Part shown: piece by piece, positions 21,302 to 32,690 of the stretch
How the letters are laid out: each line of letters starts with the position of its first letter
Numbering within the stretch: the stretch's first letter is position 1
From: Agrypnia vestita
Lineage: Eukaryota > Arthropoda > Insecta > Trichoptera > Phryganeidae
Length of the DNA stretch: 64,000 bases
Reading direction: 5' to 3'
Assembly (NCBI GenBank): GCA_016648135.1
Contig: JADDOH010002579.1
Coordinates: 186,001 to 250,000, forward strand
Notes under the pieces: generated by a model
Seen by the model: only the letters and a program-made list of their open reading frames with translations
Told to the model about the DNA's origin: nothing
Databases searched by the model: none
Position numbers and translations under genes: made by a program

Positions 21302-22139
21302 TAATCCTCGGTGACAAGCTGGGCAAGCGCATAGAGCAGCGTCTTGCGGTATCGCAACCAACCCCGGATTCTGCTGCTGGGTCCCCAGACCAGGTCCTCC
21401 GTGGGTTGCTGTCCTCACGTCGCTACTGGAGTAACTACAGATTCCTCTACCGGGTCCCCAGACTAGATCCTCTGTTAGTTACGTTTTGTAAGCCAGATAG
21501 CGAAGGCTATAGGTTCGGACTTAAGATCAGTTAAGATCTCTCTCTATACGATGTCTGCATTTGTACTGTATTCGCAACAGTGCAGAACATACCAAAGGAA
21601 TTTGTATTCTGTAATACTTCAACATTTTTAGTCATGTTCCATCGATATTTTTCAAGTGGCTCCATCTCTTAGTATAACTGGGCTGGATCCTTGGAGTACT
21701 TTATATAATGACAGCCACCTTTCGTGTGTGAGTTTGTTAACTATGGCTGGCGCCATCTCTGAGCGCTCTTTGAAACAAGTACCTTATCTGTCAAACAAAG
21801 GTAGAGCACTATGGAATTATTGGAGAATAAATTATGTTGGCGTTACATAGGTTAATTACGTTACTTGAATAGTCTGCGTCAGACATGTGTAGGATAAGTG
21901 AACCTTCAAAATACCTTCGAGTTGCTGGTGAAAGAGAATTTTGAGGGATTCTGGGAAGTTTGGTGGATGAGTAATCCGGGCTGTTAGTGAGCGAATTAAT
22001 GGATTCCAAGAATCACTTACGGGGCTCTCAATAGTTACCTTACATGTCAGCTGATTTATGTGTGTAAAATCTTGTTGCTTTACATTTGGATATCGTTTGA
22101 AGTGACTGTAGCACCACTCAGAGCTAAGGAAAAAACTAC
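21302..22139. other. unassigned, GC-rich first part
   Basis: 21302-21540 is GC-rich and contains two imperfect direct copies of GGGTCCCCAGAC..GATCCTC (about 21380 and 21450). It continues the GC-rich unit that the hAT MITE split. The remainder has no recognised feature. Confidence 0.35.
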
Positions 22140-22620
22140 ATTTCAAAATGAAGACTGCAACTCACACACGTTCACCAGTTTGAAGACTACAAAGTGTACA
22201 CTACATTTCTAGTAAAATCTACATGAAGTGAAGTAATTGTCGTACTACAAAATTGTAATTTACATTACATTACAATTTGTGTGTTGTTGCAGTGTTCTCT
22301 AAAAGTGTACTACTAGAATAGAAAATTTTTCAAACCATGGGGAGGGGGGTTGTTTCGATTTCCAAACATTTCTTCATTTATCTACATCAACTTCCCAAAA
22401 ATTTCACTTAAAAAATATACTATTTGACGTATGTACTCGTACTTTCGATAACTTTGAAGTGTGTGTACTTTGTAATGTTCGTCTTGAAATGAAGTGTACT
22501 ATTTGAAGTATGTACCTACTTTCAATAACTTTGAAGTGTGTGTAGTTTGTAGTGTGCACTACACTTCAAAAGGTGTACACTTCAACGTAATGTATTACTA
22601 AATTGTAGTAGTGAGTACAG
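22140..22620. repeat. fold-back/duplicated region
   Basis: Contains direct copies of AACTTTGAAGTGTGTGTA (about 22448 and 22525), inverted blocks such as ACAAAGTGTACACTAC against GTGCACTACACTTC, and a 10-bp-arm palindrome (AAATTGTAAT/ATTACAATTT near 22248-22276). Probably a decayed inverted-repeat element; ends not defined. Confidence 0.45.
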
Positions 22621-22664
22621 AGCGGACCCATCACTACCACTCAATGACTGATAGTAGCACATTT

Positions 22665-22870
22665 TTTTGACACGGTATTGCTAGGCAATACTAAACACAA
22701 CACTGACAACGTTCTCACCCTGCTTTCGACACGGTATTGTAAGCCAATACTTCGCACAACACTCACAACAACACATAATCCCTGATGATGGACCCCGCGG
22801 TGGGATCCGAAACTTAATAACACGGCATGATACCCCAGAAGACACAAACCGGAAAATTCGCCACGTGATT
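22665..22870 (+). repeat. PLE-type terminal repeat with hammerhead-like motif lacking cleavage site (family c)
   Basis: Starts with two direct copies of GACACGGTATTG (about 22669 and 22729). Core CTGATGA at 22782-22788, stem II GGACCC/GGGaTCC, then GAAAC (22809-22813) followed by TTAATAAC instead of GTC. Continues ACACGGCATGATACCCCAGA. The cleavage triplet is lost, so this copy should not self-cleave. Confidence 0.6.
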
Positions 22871-23789
22871 ACTATTGTCCGGACTTTCACGGCGGTCTTC
22901 AAGACCTCTGCTGTTTGACAATAAGTTGCTGGAAAAAGGTATTAGACGACAGTGACCCTCCCCCGGACCCAAACAAAAGACCTTCATTTAGCAAATAATG
23001 CTCCCTGAGCAGCAACAAAGCCTCGCCATTGTGTGAATGTACTCTGTACTCTGTGCAGCCTGTTTGTTGTCGTCACAATGCTGTCTAGTTCTTCTTGTTC
23101 TTCGTCCCCCTCGCGTGTCAGTTCGTTGTTCTTGTGTTTCTGAGAAAAATACAAGGCGCTAAGTGGTTTCTCCCGAAATAGTATCTGTTTGGAGACAGAG
23201 GCTTCTCGGTATTGTCAAGGACCGACCTTTTAGAAACACGGATAAGTACTTAAGAGGAAGATCGAAATACACTTGGCTTAACATGACAAACATTTAGATT
23301 CAATTTCGAGAACGATCGGCACTCGGCGATTTCTTTTGAGATGTTGAATTTTTAGTTTTGCATGGAAATTGGTTGGTGGTGTTTTTTTTTTATAAATTCT
23401 ATATTATTTTTATCCATTTCCCGAAGAATTACAAATTAATAATTCTAAGTTATTTTAATACGTTAATTATCAAAAACATGTTACAGAAAATACTTTTGTA
23501 TGGTTGAGGAATTAAAGACGAAATAATATAAAATTAATAAGTATTACAAGATATAAAATAACCGTACTGGTACGTATGAACCACAAATCGATTTTTTTTT
23601 AAATTATATATATATGTTCCAAGGAATCATCCGTATATCCGGGCAATGCTAGAGATGTCTACAGTTATCTGAATATATATCTATATATATATATTATATA
23701 TATATATATATAAATATATTGCTTGAGGTTTCCGCGAGCGCTATTGTATGTAACAAAAGTAGATTCTGAAATATCTCGCGTGTTCTGTA
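22871..23789. other. unassigned sequence
   Basis: 22900-23330 is GC-moderate with no recognised domain. The rest is AT-rich with a (TA)n tract at 23665-23715. Confidence 0.3.
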
Positions 23790-23969
23790 GATGGTCTTCC
23801 TGAGAAGACTTAGGCCGACGTTTCGGCTAAAAAGGCCTCAAACGTTTTTTGCAGGTGACATGAAAGTCTCTCACCAATAAGCCTTATTGTTGGGAGACAT
23901 TCATGTCACCCGCGAACAAGTACTTTGGGAGTAAACCGCGTCAAACTCTGGTCGTCAGGACCTGTCGTC

Positions 23970-24011
23970 TGCCGACGTTTCGAATAGATCTCACTTCTCA
24001 TCTTCAGGGCA
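23970..24011 (-). ncRNA. hammerhead-like motif (family e), complete core
   Basis: Minus strand: stem I TGCC/GGCA, core CTGAAGA (allowed at N7), an unpaired T, a weak stem II starting GAGAAG and ending CTATTC (one A-A mismatch, one G-U), then GAAACGTC. The upstream block near 23817-23840 repeats GACGTTTCGGC but has no CTGANGA partner. No associated protein was recognised. Confidence 0.45.
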
Positions 24012-24337
24012 CCTTGTCAATAAGCTACTTCTTCGAAAAGCGCACAACCGTTCGGGTCCTGAGCTTGACGTCGAGTGAGAGTTTAAAAAATTCTGTGTCA
24101 GGTGTTTGTGGAGGAGTGGGTTTTTCCAGCGACGCCGTTAATGCGTTTTGCTCGACTTCTAGTGATCCTTCTATTTACTTTTTTCATCGTCATTATTAAA
24201 AAGTGAAATGGTTGGAATTTCTAACTGCTTCGGTGTTTCCATTATGATATGCGGTTTATTATTATTAAATAATTATAATAATAAAAAATAATAAAATCTT
24301 ACAAAAAACTTCCATACACGTTTCTCATATATATATA

Positions 24338-24385
24338 TAGCTTCATCTCTATGAGACTTCTATAACTTGCCTTAATTAAATGTGA
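24338..24385. repeat. solo terminal end of MITE family B
   Basis: AGCTTCATCTCTATGAGACTTC matches the right end of family B (GTCTCATAGAGATGAAGC inverted). No partner end was found nearby. A second solo end lies at 27765-27797 (GTCTCATAGAGACGAAGC). Confidence 0.5.
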
Positions 24386-24537
24386 ATAATTTTATTACGA
24401 ACAGTAGTCTCAGAGTAACGTATAGGTAATTACTAAAAAAAAAAAGAAAATTAAAAATCCTTATTTTTGTGTCCCATTGAGTTCCAGATAATTGTATGAA
24501 GTTAACTTGACACTCATTTGATATTTTATTGTTTCAG

Positions 24538-24802
24538 GAATTAACTTCCAGTGGATGTCTTCAATGACAATATGGTACGTGATTTTCAAACGGTAAGTTG
24601 CAACATTTTCTTTCTTTCGTGCTTGCTGTGCCTTTGTACGGAGGCTTCGAGGCCCAACTCGCCCTGCGCGGGGGTAGTGGCCTGTAATCCGAGGCACGCC
24701 GGACTCTACGACAATATTCTAAGGGTAGTCGGTCTAATATTAATACTCTTGCCTGGCGATACAATCGTTGGAAGTTCTAGCCTCGTTCCAGGAGACTGGC
24801 AA
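24538..24802 (+). CDS. candidate first coding exon of a secreted protein (unidentified)
   Basis: The stretch follows an acceptor-like tract ending TTTTATTGTTTCAG (to 24537). ATG at 24572-24574 has a favourable context (A at -3, G at +4). The frame then reads MVRDFQTVSCNIFFLSCLLC, a typical signal peptide (charged start, hydrophobic core, cleavage plausible after CTEA), followed by a Cys-containing mature part (SPCAGVVAC) and the hydrophobic stretch LRVVGLILILLP. A donor-like CAA-GTAAGA lies at 24803. The base composition is GC-richer than the flanks. The family is not recognised and no partner exon was found in the window. An internal GTAAGT at about 24592 is an alternative donor. Chance is possible. 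Confidence 0.35.
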
Positions 24803-24843
24803 GTAAGAGCGATCATCGTAGCAAAAGAATTTTACTTAGTATG

Positions 24844-27085
24844 AAAATTTTCTTTGTTGGCTATGATGATTTAAAAATTGATTTAAAATGTAAAAAATAA
24901 GACAAGATGCCAAATATATTAATGTGTGTATATTTTTTGAATGCAAAGATTTTTTTTAAATATAAATAATTTGAATCAATTTAATTAAGTAAAATATAGT
25001 GTACAAGTAACGCTGAATATGTGGAATTACGATACTTAATAACAAAGTATACTTACTTAACTTAAGGAAAACTAAAAATAATCAATATTTAACATATTAT
25101 TATTTATTACAGTAATTCAAGTGAATATCGGTTTGCCTTCATAGTAATCATATTATTATCAAGAAGGCAAACCTTCTTCTACAATATTTTGACGTTTATT
25201 AGACGTGTTTTCATATAATTTATAGAGAAATGATCAAAAAATTAAATATGTTCACTAGACAGAGATAGTCGATTTCACGTTAACTGCATATTTCTAGGGA
25301 TATTTACAGACATTGTGATACACTTAGCAATATTAAATGCAACCTTTTTAGAACAAATCAAAAAAACAATTAAACAAAAAAAACAAAATTAAAAATGCAA
25401 CCTTTTTAGAACAAATCAAAAAAACAATAATTGACTTTATTGTAGTTGTTATTAAAACACTTATGTTTTAAAAAATGGTTATGCACTTATGGTTTAAAAC
25501 ACTTTTGCTTTAGGCAAAAGTGTCTTCGATGCCACGTTTATCGACATAAAGTTTTGACTTTTCAAAGGAAGCAGAAACTTGGTGGTGATACATTTTAATT
25601 AAATAAATAAAAATAACTTTGTTATACATTTTTAAATAAATATAAGTGGTGTATAACAATGGTGTATTATTTATTTAATTATAAAGTTTTGAATTTCGTT
25701 CAACATAGTATGTTCGAGAAAATCTTTAAAAATTGTTTATTTCTTACATTTCTCTTAAGTTAGGAGTACCTACCTACTGGATCTAAAAAATATATTTTAA
25801 ATGAAGGTGCTCATGCTTACATACCATTAAAATTATACTTCTTAGCCTCGAAATACATTCTAATGAATTTCTCATTTGAACCAGGTTTATCCACCTTGTG
25901 GTTCCTTCCACTCTTCCGCTGTGTGGTCTAATTAATGCATGTATATTTTACTATGTATACATTAGGATTCCTTTGAGATTCATTTGATAGCTCTTTCCTC
26001 GAGCAGAGCAATCTCCTGTCACGTGTGGATTGCTGCGCTGTATCGGGAAGCTGTGACGAGATTAAAATTTCATCAAGTGTGGTGCATGGCTGACAAGTGT
26101 CGTTATTTCGCGTAGATTGCGACGTCGTTAACGTCTTCAAATATTAATCGACGTTGTTGTCTGACTTTCGTGTTTGGTTTAATTCGGCGAAACTTAATTA
26201 TGCAAATTTGGATTCGCCGTCTCACTAAGTAACCTAAGTGGTAAAGTTTAAGAGTAAAATGTACCCGTGTTATATTTACTAAAATTATTCATAAGAAAAT
26301 GAGTGTGTTGTATTAGGAGTTCAGAGTACATTACGCTATAAGTGACCGTTCTGAAATGAAATTTATACCTTATATTATATTACTAAAGAGAGCCATCATC
26401 GTCATTCCTGGCTACAAGAACTAATCTACCACTATTATTTTCTACTCAATTCTCTTTCCCATGGAAAAATGACATGATGGTAAGTCAGATTTGTATATAA
26501 GCTTTTTTATTGACCTACCGTAAACATTTCACTATTCCGTATGAATTCTAATATAAAATGTTTTAAAAGGCACTTTGACGAGCTTTTCTCTTAATTCTAA
26601 AAATACTCTTCCTGGATAAAATATTTGCTTTTTTGTGTAAATAGAGTAATGTAAAAACATTTTTAAAATGTTATTTATTAAATATAATTATTATAGAATC
26701 GTGAACGTATATTATAAATTAGATAAATATTTGCGATATGGATCAATAAAAGTGTGAATATAAAAAAACATTAATTACTGCTCAATGACGACACATTTTT
26801 TTTAAATCTACGCAATATATTAAACAAAAATACTATTAAAATGGTGTATTACACGTTGATGTAGTCCCTCTTACTGCATGGTATTATTGGATGGGGAGGG
26901 GCTTAAAAGTCTACCGCACAGCCATTAATTATTATAATACAATAAATAATTATTAAAACGATTCTCAAAAAACCTTGTGATCTTCCTACTGTAAATATAT
27001 TTCACCATCACTTACAAAAATATATAAAACTAACTCCCTACGCCAAATTTACAAAGATTATTTTATAAATAAATCTCACCGCTTA
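24844..27085. other. long AT-rich stretch without recognised genes
   Basis: Contains a direct duplication of TGCAACCTTTTTAGAACAAA (about 25337 and 25395). A short unique-looking island at 25925-26225 holds the octamer ATGCAAAT next to TTAATT (about 26195-26212), a POU/homeodomain-type pairing. No transposon ends were seen elsewhere. Confidence 0.35.
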
Positions 27086-27089
27086 GAGT

Positions 27090-27240
27090 GTATAAGTAAT
27101 AGACGTAGAACAAAGGGGCAAATAAAGATACCAACTTTAGGAACCACCATGGCACAATATCCTTATACATACTTGTGAGTAATATGGAGTACATTGTTGT
27201 CGCAAAACATTTTTCATTTTTCTCAATTAATCCACGGTCA
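27090..27240 (+). mobile_element. non-LTR C-terminal fragment (copy of 5681 element)
   Basis: TAGAACAAAGGGGCAAATAA...GGAACCACCATGGCACAA matches 5648-5690 closely. The frame TTMAQYPYTYL then meets TGA. Only the C-terminal block start is kept. Confidence 0.55.
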
Positions 27241-27848
27241 GATAAACATGGTTTTGCCATTTGATGACACATGTTGTCAATTGTTATTCCTAAATATTAT
27301 ATTTTAGACTTATGATTAAGTTAAGTACACTCAGTGTTGCATGTTACATTATTTTTACAGTTTTTACAATGAATTGTTATATTTAAAGGCATTACTTTAT
27401 TTTTAAATACATGGATATTTAGAATTGCGTAATCTCTGAAATTTTCACCCACATCCAAAGCTCGTTATTTGCCAGAACCCGGAACCAGCGTCTGGAATCC
27501 AATTTGCGAAGTACACAAATAGAGAATCGAAGATGAACAAAGAAGGATTGTTGGATCTCTATCGCGCAATCTGGATTTTCTCATCTCTTTAATGACTACA
27601 GCGAACTTCTTAAATACCGTCTTCCAACTAGATACTCGAACAGCGAGCAGTGAGTACTGCCGAAGGCAGATAAAGCTGATTAATTTTTTAATTTAACGAC
27701 TAAAAGCATGCATAATGCATTTATTTGGGAGGCAACTTTAAATGAGACAGTTAGTAGTTAAGATTAATTATAGAAGTCTCATAGAGACGAAGCCATGAAT
27801 ATGAATTATGATTGTGCTCTAAGTACGCTTCGAGTATTGCTTTTTTTT
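27241..27848. other. unassigned AT-rich sequence with a solo family-B end
   Basis: 27765-27797 carries GTCTCATAGAGACGAAGC (solo MITE B end). No other feature recognised. Confidence 0.35.
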
Positions 27849-28257
27849 TACTCCCTTTATATTAACTCGTGCTTGCTTGCCGTCAACAAAAACTTTGGAT
27901 CGATTTTTGACCCTTTTCCCGTGATCCAATCGAGCTGAAACTTGGTAAGCAGGCTTGTGGCGACGATCAAGAAGATCTATCAAATTTTCGTTTAGATTTC
28001 TGCTTAGTTTTGAAGAATTCTACATTACTCAAATCTGATTCTGACTAAATCATTTGACGCTGGAAATTCATAACATACGTTATTGATGATAGTTGAATCT
28101 ATCAAAATCTTGACATCTCAAAACATCTGACATTTTAGAAATATATTAAATTTCTGTAAGTTTAGTGTCATGTTATATGTTTTAATTCGTCTTTAATTAT
28201 TGTTATATTTTACAAAGAAAGGGAGTATAGTAAAAACTTGGTTTTTATTGGTTACTT
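27849..28257 (+). mobile_element. CTCCCTTT repeat family A, copy 4 (second central module)
   Basis: Standard start and end (hairpin AAAAACTTGGTTTTT at about 28232). The centre carries GATTTCTGCTTAGTTTTGAA and TGACTAAATCATTTGACGC, shared only with the copy at 56067. The block between two TTTTCG motifs present in copy 7 is missing, so a deletion between those direct repeats is likely. Confidence 0.8.
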
Positions 28258-28620
28258 TTTTTACTACTGCAAATGCCTTTTCATCAATTATATAACCCTT
28301 TCTGCAGCTGAAATAGAAGCTAATTTCGTTTTGTCGTCTACTATTCAAGTTGTTCGGGATATAAATGAGGGCCAGTGTTATGTGTCGCTTGTACAGCAAA
28401 CAGCACAATAAGAATTTAATTTTTTTGGGAAACAGAGTAAATGTAGTTCACGCAAAAATGTGATGTTATAACATAACATGTACCGGGCGTCGCGTCCTGG
28501 CAACACCGGGAGCAGAAACACGACCAGCGGCCCGGACCGCGGCCGAAACGAACCAACCATTCCGTTGCTCGCCACGATATAGTCAACCTGCTCTTATTAC
28601 ACTATCGAGTATTAGCATTG
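28258..28620. other. unassigned, GC island
   Basis: 28460-28575 is CpG-rich (GCGGCCCGGACCGCGGCC). It has no element ends and no recognised frame. Confidence 0.3.
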
Positions 28621-28649
28621 TAACCGAAATTGTGAAATGAATAATAAAT

Positions 28650-28990
28650 TATAATATATATATTTTAAGAACGCATTCATATTTGTGAAGTTGTAATTTT
28701 TTAGAACAAATATCTGTGAAATTTTTAAAATCAAATTAATTAATCAATTAGAAAGAGATACGGAAAAATTTAATTCACGAAAAAATATAAGGTTACTACT
28801 GGGATTCGAACCCAGGTCACCTCCTTTCCGGGGCCGGCGCTCTGACCACTAAGCTATAGCAACCCTCTATGTTTCCGTGAATATATCGACCGTATATGTA
28901 GTTCTTATTTTTATTAATAATATTTTAATAATGCAATAATAATGTTCTTAATATTATATTCTTCTATTTCTTAATATTATACAGTATTTT
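28650..28990. repeat. interspersed repeat containing tRNA-like module, copy 1
   Basis: Flank blocks CATTCATATTTGTGAAGTT, AAATTAATTAATCAATTAG and TTTCCGTGAATATATCGACC are shared with 41290-41600 and partly 32160-32340. In the 32 kb copy the left block recurs inverted at about 32600-32680, so the complete element has long inverted ends. Confidence 0.6.
28791..28865 (-). tRNA. tRNA-like module (pol III boxes intact), copy 1
   Basis: Minus strand: box A TAGCTTAGTGG, box B GGTTCGAATCC (perfect), T-arm CTGGG/CCCAG, acceptor-like ends GGTTGCTA/TAGTAACC (one G-U). The anticodon region cannot form a normal 5-bp stem with 7-nt loop, and the module lies in an interspersed repeat, so it is probably a tRNA-derived repeat part and not a working tRNA gene. 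Confidence 0.5.
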
Positions 28991-28999
28991 TTAATAAAA

Positions 29000-29663
29000 A
29001 TTGAGATAAATGTATGAGTGACATTTTGACAAATCATCATCTCTTACATGAAGTGGCATATAGTTGTTGATACGTACCAGCCACCTACCACACCCATAAA
29101 AACCCATAATTTATTTTAGCGACCCAATTGTTCTTGTGCATTCTTCATAAATGTTTAATTTGCGAAGTTTTTCGAGAAATTGTGTTTTCGCTTGGTTGAT
29201 AGGGAAAGAAATTAATATAATGGAGCACAATGGATAAGAGGGGGATGAGAAGAGGGTGGCTGGGCAGGTCCGGCGGAGAATTAGCGGAGGTGAATAAGTG
29301 ATGAGTGTTTGCACCGGTCGCCGTGGTTACCGCCCGTGACGTCACGCGCTCCCCGCCCAGCCTGACTCCACGATGGCGGGAAATTTGAGATAAATGGACC
29401 GAATTAATTCTGATTGCAGGGGTCGCAAATAAGAATCACGTGTTTAGTGAAGCATAGAGATAGCAGAGGCAAATAACGTATATATTACGTAATATGTTGT
29501 TTTCATTGATCTAACCCATCTTAAAATATCAGTCTGAGTGCCCACCAGGATCCTCATAGCAAGGAAATTGTGTAGCAATAACATTCAATCAATAATTGAG
29601 AGAAATGTCAAAAGTGACGGAAGCGCGCTGGGCCCATAACCTGAGTTTTTAATAATAAAAAAA
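29000..29663. promoter_or_regulatory. CpG-rich island with CRE and E2F-type sites
   Basis: 29280-29400 is the GC-richest stretch nearby. It holds the palindromic cAMP-response element TGACGTCA (about 29336), a GC box-like CCCCGCCC and an E2F-type GGCGGGAAA (about 29382). These are promoter-type motifs for vertebrate and insect factors, but no transcript or exon could be tied to it. A similar TGACGTCA context occurs near 56993. Confidence 0.3.
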
Positions 29664-30211
29664 AAGTAACGCATAAAAGCCAAGTTTTTATTATACTCCC
29701 TTTCTTGGTAAAATATAACAACAATTAAAGACGAATTAAAATATATAACATAACACTAAACTTACAGTGATTTAATATATTTCTAAAATGTCAGATGTTT
29801 TGAGCTTTGATAGGACACTTCATGCTTTGAAGATTAAATTCTAAAAACATTTGTCAGTCACTTTAGATTTTCGACATTCGTAGTGAAGTACCTATTATGC
29901 ATACCGACGGAGTAATTTTAGAAAATATTCCGCGACGTTATCGGGCCGCCGTTGTTGTAAGCAAACTTTTCAAATGATTCCAATTTGATTCCAATGATTC
30001 CAAGAAACCAATAAAATTTCTAAAAATCCGAAATTATACTAAAATTATTAATTTTTTTAACGAAAATTTGATAGATCTTCTTTATCGTCGCCACGAGTCT
30101 AATTGCCAAGTTTTTGCTCGATTGAATCACGGGAAAGGGTTAAAAATCGATCCAAAGTTTTTTCACCCGGCAAGCAAGCAGACGCCACGAATTAATTAAA
30201 TAAAGGGAGTA
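29664..30211 (-). mobile_element. CTCCCTTT repeat family A, copy 5
   Basis: Minus orientation; AGCCAAGTTTTTATTATACTCC at the plus-strand left end, AAATAAAGGGAGTA at the right. Full-length with the CGGGCCGCCGTTG / CGACATTCGTAG module. The body matches copies 3 and 6. Confidence 0.8.
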
Positions 30212-31526
30212 AAAATAGAACACTTTTTAATGTACGAAGTTATATTAATAGTTATTATATTATTCAACATGTGGGTAGTTCGGCGAGTTAAAAACAATAG
30301 AGAGCAGATATGACATATATCAGACTATATTGAAAGCTCCAAGTTTAAATGTTACCACAAAGAATAATTTTAACAATTGCTTGGAAACAACGTGGCAATG
30401 CAAACAATGTTTGTCGTTCGAAAGCCATTCCTTCTTTAACCTTAAATCTATAACTTTGTAACCTCAACTAACCTGTAACATATTATAATCGCACCCCTTA
30501 AATCTGCGATCATTCAAAATAAATCCACGAATATACCATCCTTGAGTACCTATTCTTACTACCTTTCTTTCTTACTTGCCACACGTTACATTACATTAAG
30601 TAACATTTGTTCGTGTAACATAGATCATGACATGCATTAGGGATCATAAAAAAAGTGTAAAAAAATTCATTCATACATCCAAATTATTACCAATGCAATA
30701 AATTCTAACACAAGAAATCTCAGTTTTTTACGCATTTGACATAGGAAATAAGGAAGATGAAGGAAAAAGGAAAAAACTTTCTGTGAAGTAAAATACACTG
30801 CTCTGCTCTACGGATACGGAAAATAGATAGCAAATGCTAAATTTATGCAGAAGTACTTACTCTGGGTGGACTATTTATCGCATGAACGTTTTTTGCTAAA
30901 AATAGACTAATTTACCCAAAATTAACGTCACAATATATACATTTACAAAGGTATATTAAAATAATTTCTTTAATTTATTTAAATAAATATATATTTTTAT
31001 TAAATTCACCGACTTAATTGAAAAATTTAATATAAATTGATCGAAATTACATATTTCCTAAAGACTGATTTATTAATCACAAAGTCTTCAAAAAAACTAT
31101 AGCACATGGTATGTTACTATCTATAAACAACGTTATATTAATTTACTTGAGTAGTTAGAGCCTCGTACTCAGAAACCACCAAGTTGGTGTTATTTTTCAT
31201 TAGATTCATTACTATTTTTCAAACAAAGTTGAGGGCTTGTATCTACTTTGAAGAATAAACTAACTCGGAGCTCTCACGGGACCCGACTTGAACCCCACAC
31301 GTTTGGTCAGAAACTAAATGTTTTTTTCTGAACCAGGTCCAAAAAGTTGTGGTGATAAAATCACCAAAACCTTTGATAACACTGAATATTTTTTATCGCA
31401 AGCTTATCAAAAGGATAAAAATGGCGAGTCTAAAAAATTCTTCTGTCTTAACCGACAACTACAGCGTTAGAACTCAAGAATATGAATTCATACATACGGA
31501 ATTATACATGAAGGCGCCCCTATAAA
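30212..31526. other. unassigned AT-rich sequence
   Basis: No gene or element ends recognised. Confidence 0.3.
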
Positions 31527-32078
31527 AACTAACCCATATAAACCAAGTTTTTAATATACTCCCTTTCTTTGTTAAATATAACAACAATTAAAAACGAATT
31601 AAAACATATAACATAACACTAAACTTACAGAAATTTAATATATTTCTAAAATGTCAGATGTTTTGAGCTTTGATAAGACACTTCATGCTTTGAAGATTAA
31701 ATTCTAAAAACATTTGTCAGTCAATTTAGATTTTCGACATTCGTAGTGAAGTACCTATTATGAATACCGACGAAGTAATTCAAATTTAGAAAATATTCCG
31801 AGAAGCTATCGGGCCGCCGTTGCTAGTAATCAAACTTTAGTAATGATTCCAATTTGAAAAAAACATTAAAATTTCTAAAAATCTGAAATTATACCATAAT
31901 TTTTTTTAACGAAATTTTGATAGATATTCTTGATCGTCGCCACGAGTCTACTTGCAAAGCTTCAGCTCGATTGGATCACGGGAAAACGGTTAAAAATCGA
32001 TCCGAAGTTTTTTCGTCAGATAAGCAGACAAGATGACAAGTAGACAAGCAGACGCTACGAGTTAAAAGAAAGGGAGTA
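31527..32078 (-). mobile_element. CTCCCTTT repeat family A, copy 6
   Basis: AACCAAGTTTTTAATATACTCC on the left, AAAGAAAGGGAGTA on the right; full-length, same module as copies 3 and 5. Confidence 0.8.
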
Positions 32079-32159
32079 AAAAGGGGTATAAGGAAAAAAA
32101 AGTGATATAAATAATCAAAATTTTAGTTTTTTTTTCTTAAATTCCCTTGATAATTTTAT

Positions 32160-32690
32160 GGACATTCAATTTAAGTTTTCTTTAAAACCAAATTAATTAA
32201 TCAATAAGAAAGATACAAAGAAAAATTAAATCCACCAAAAAAGATTAGAACCACGGATCTCCTCCTATCCGGGGCAGGCGCGTTATCCAATTACGCTATA
32301 GCTGTCTTGTACATTTCCGTGATATATCGATCTCATCTGTAAGTCTCGTTTATTAATTGATTAACATTAAAAATTGCAACTTCACAATAATATTGTGTCC
32401 TTGAATATAATATATGTGTGCTGTATCAAATGTGTCAAAAAAAAAAAGTATTAAACGGTTAATTCTGCCGTCCTCTAGCGGCAGTAACACAAAGTAATTT
32501 GTGCCTACCGAACCAGAAAAAGTGGATTGCTATAAAAATGAGTAATTTATGTTTCCACGGTAGCAGCCAAATATTTTTTAGTGGATTTGATATTTCTGTA
32601 TGTGTTTCTAATTGATTAATTAATTTGGTTTTAAATTTCACAGAACTTCTGAAAATTGTTCTCAAAAAAATGCAACTTCACATTAAGAAT
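32160..32690. repeat. inverted-repeat element containing a second tRNA-like module
   Basis: AAAACCAAATTAATTAATCA (about 32186) returns inverted as TGATTAATTAATTTGGTTTT (about 32612), with further inverted similarity outward. Between them is a tRNA-like block at 32246-32306 (minus: box A-like TAGCGTAATTGG, D-stem GCGT/ACGC) whose D-arm differs from the 28 kb and 41 kb modules. The box B region is degraded. Confidence 0.55.

Noticed and set aside
23817..23845. GAAACGTCGGCC on the minus strand as another hammerhead
   Set aside because: No CTGANGA half upstream; only the 3' core half is present.
28791..28865. Functional tRNA gene
   Set aside because: Pol III boxes and T-arm are good, but the anticodon arm does not fold normally and the sequence is repeated inside interspersed elements.
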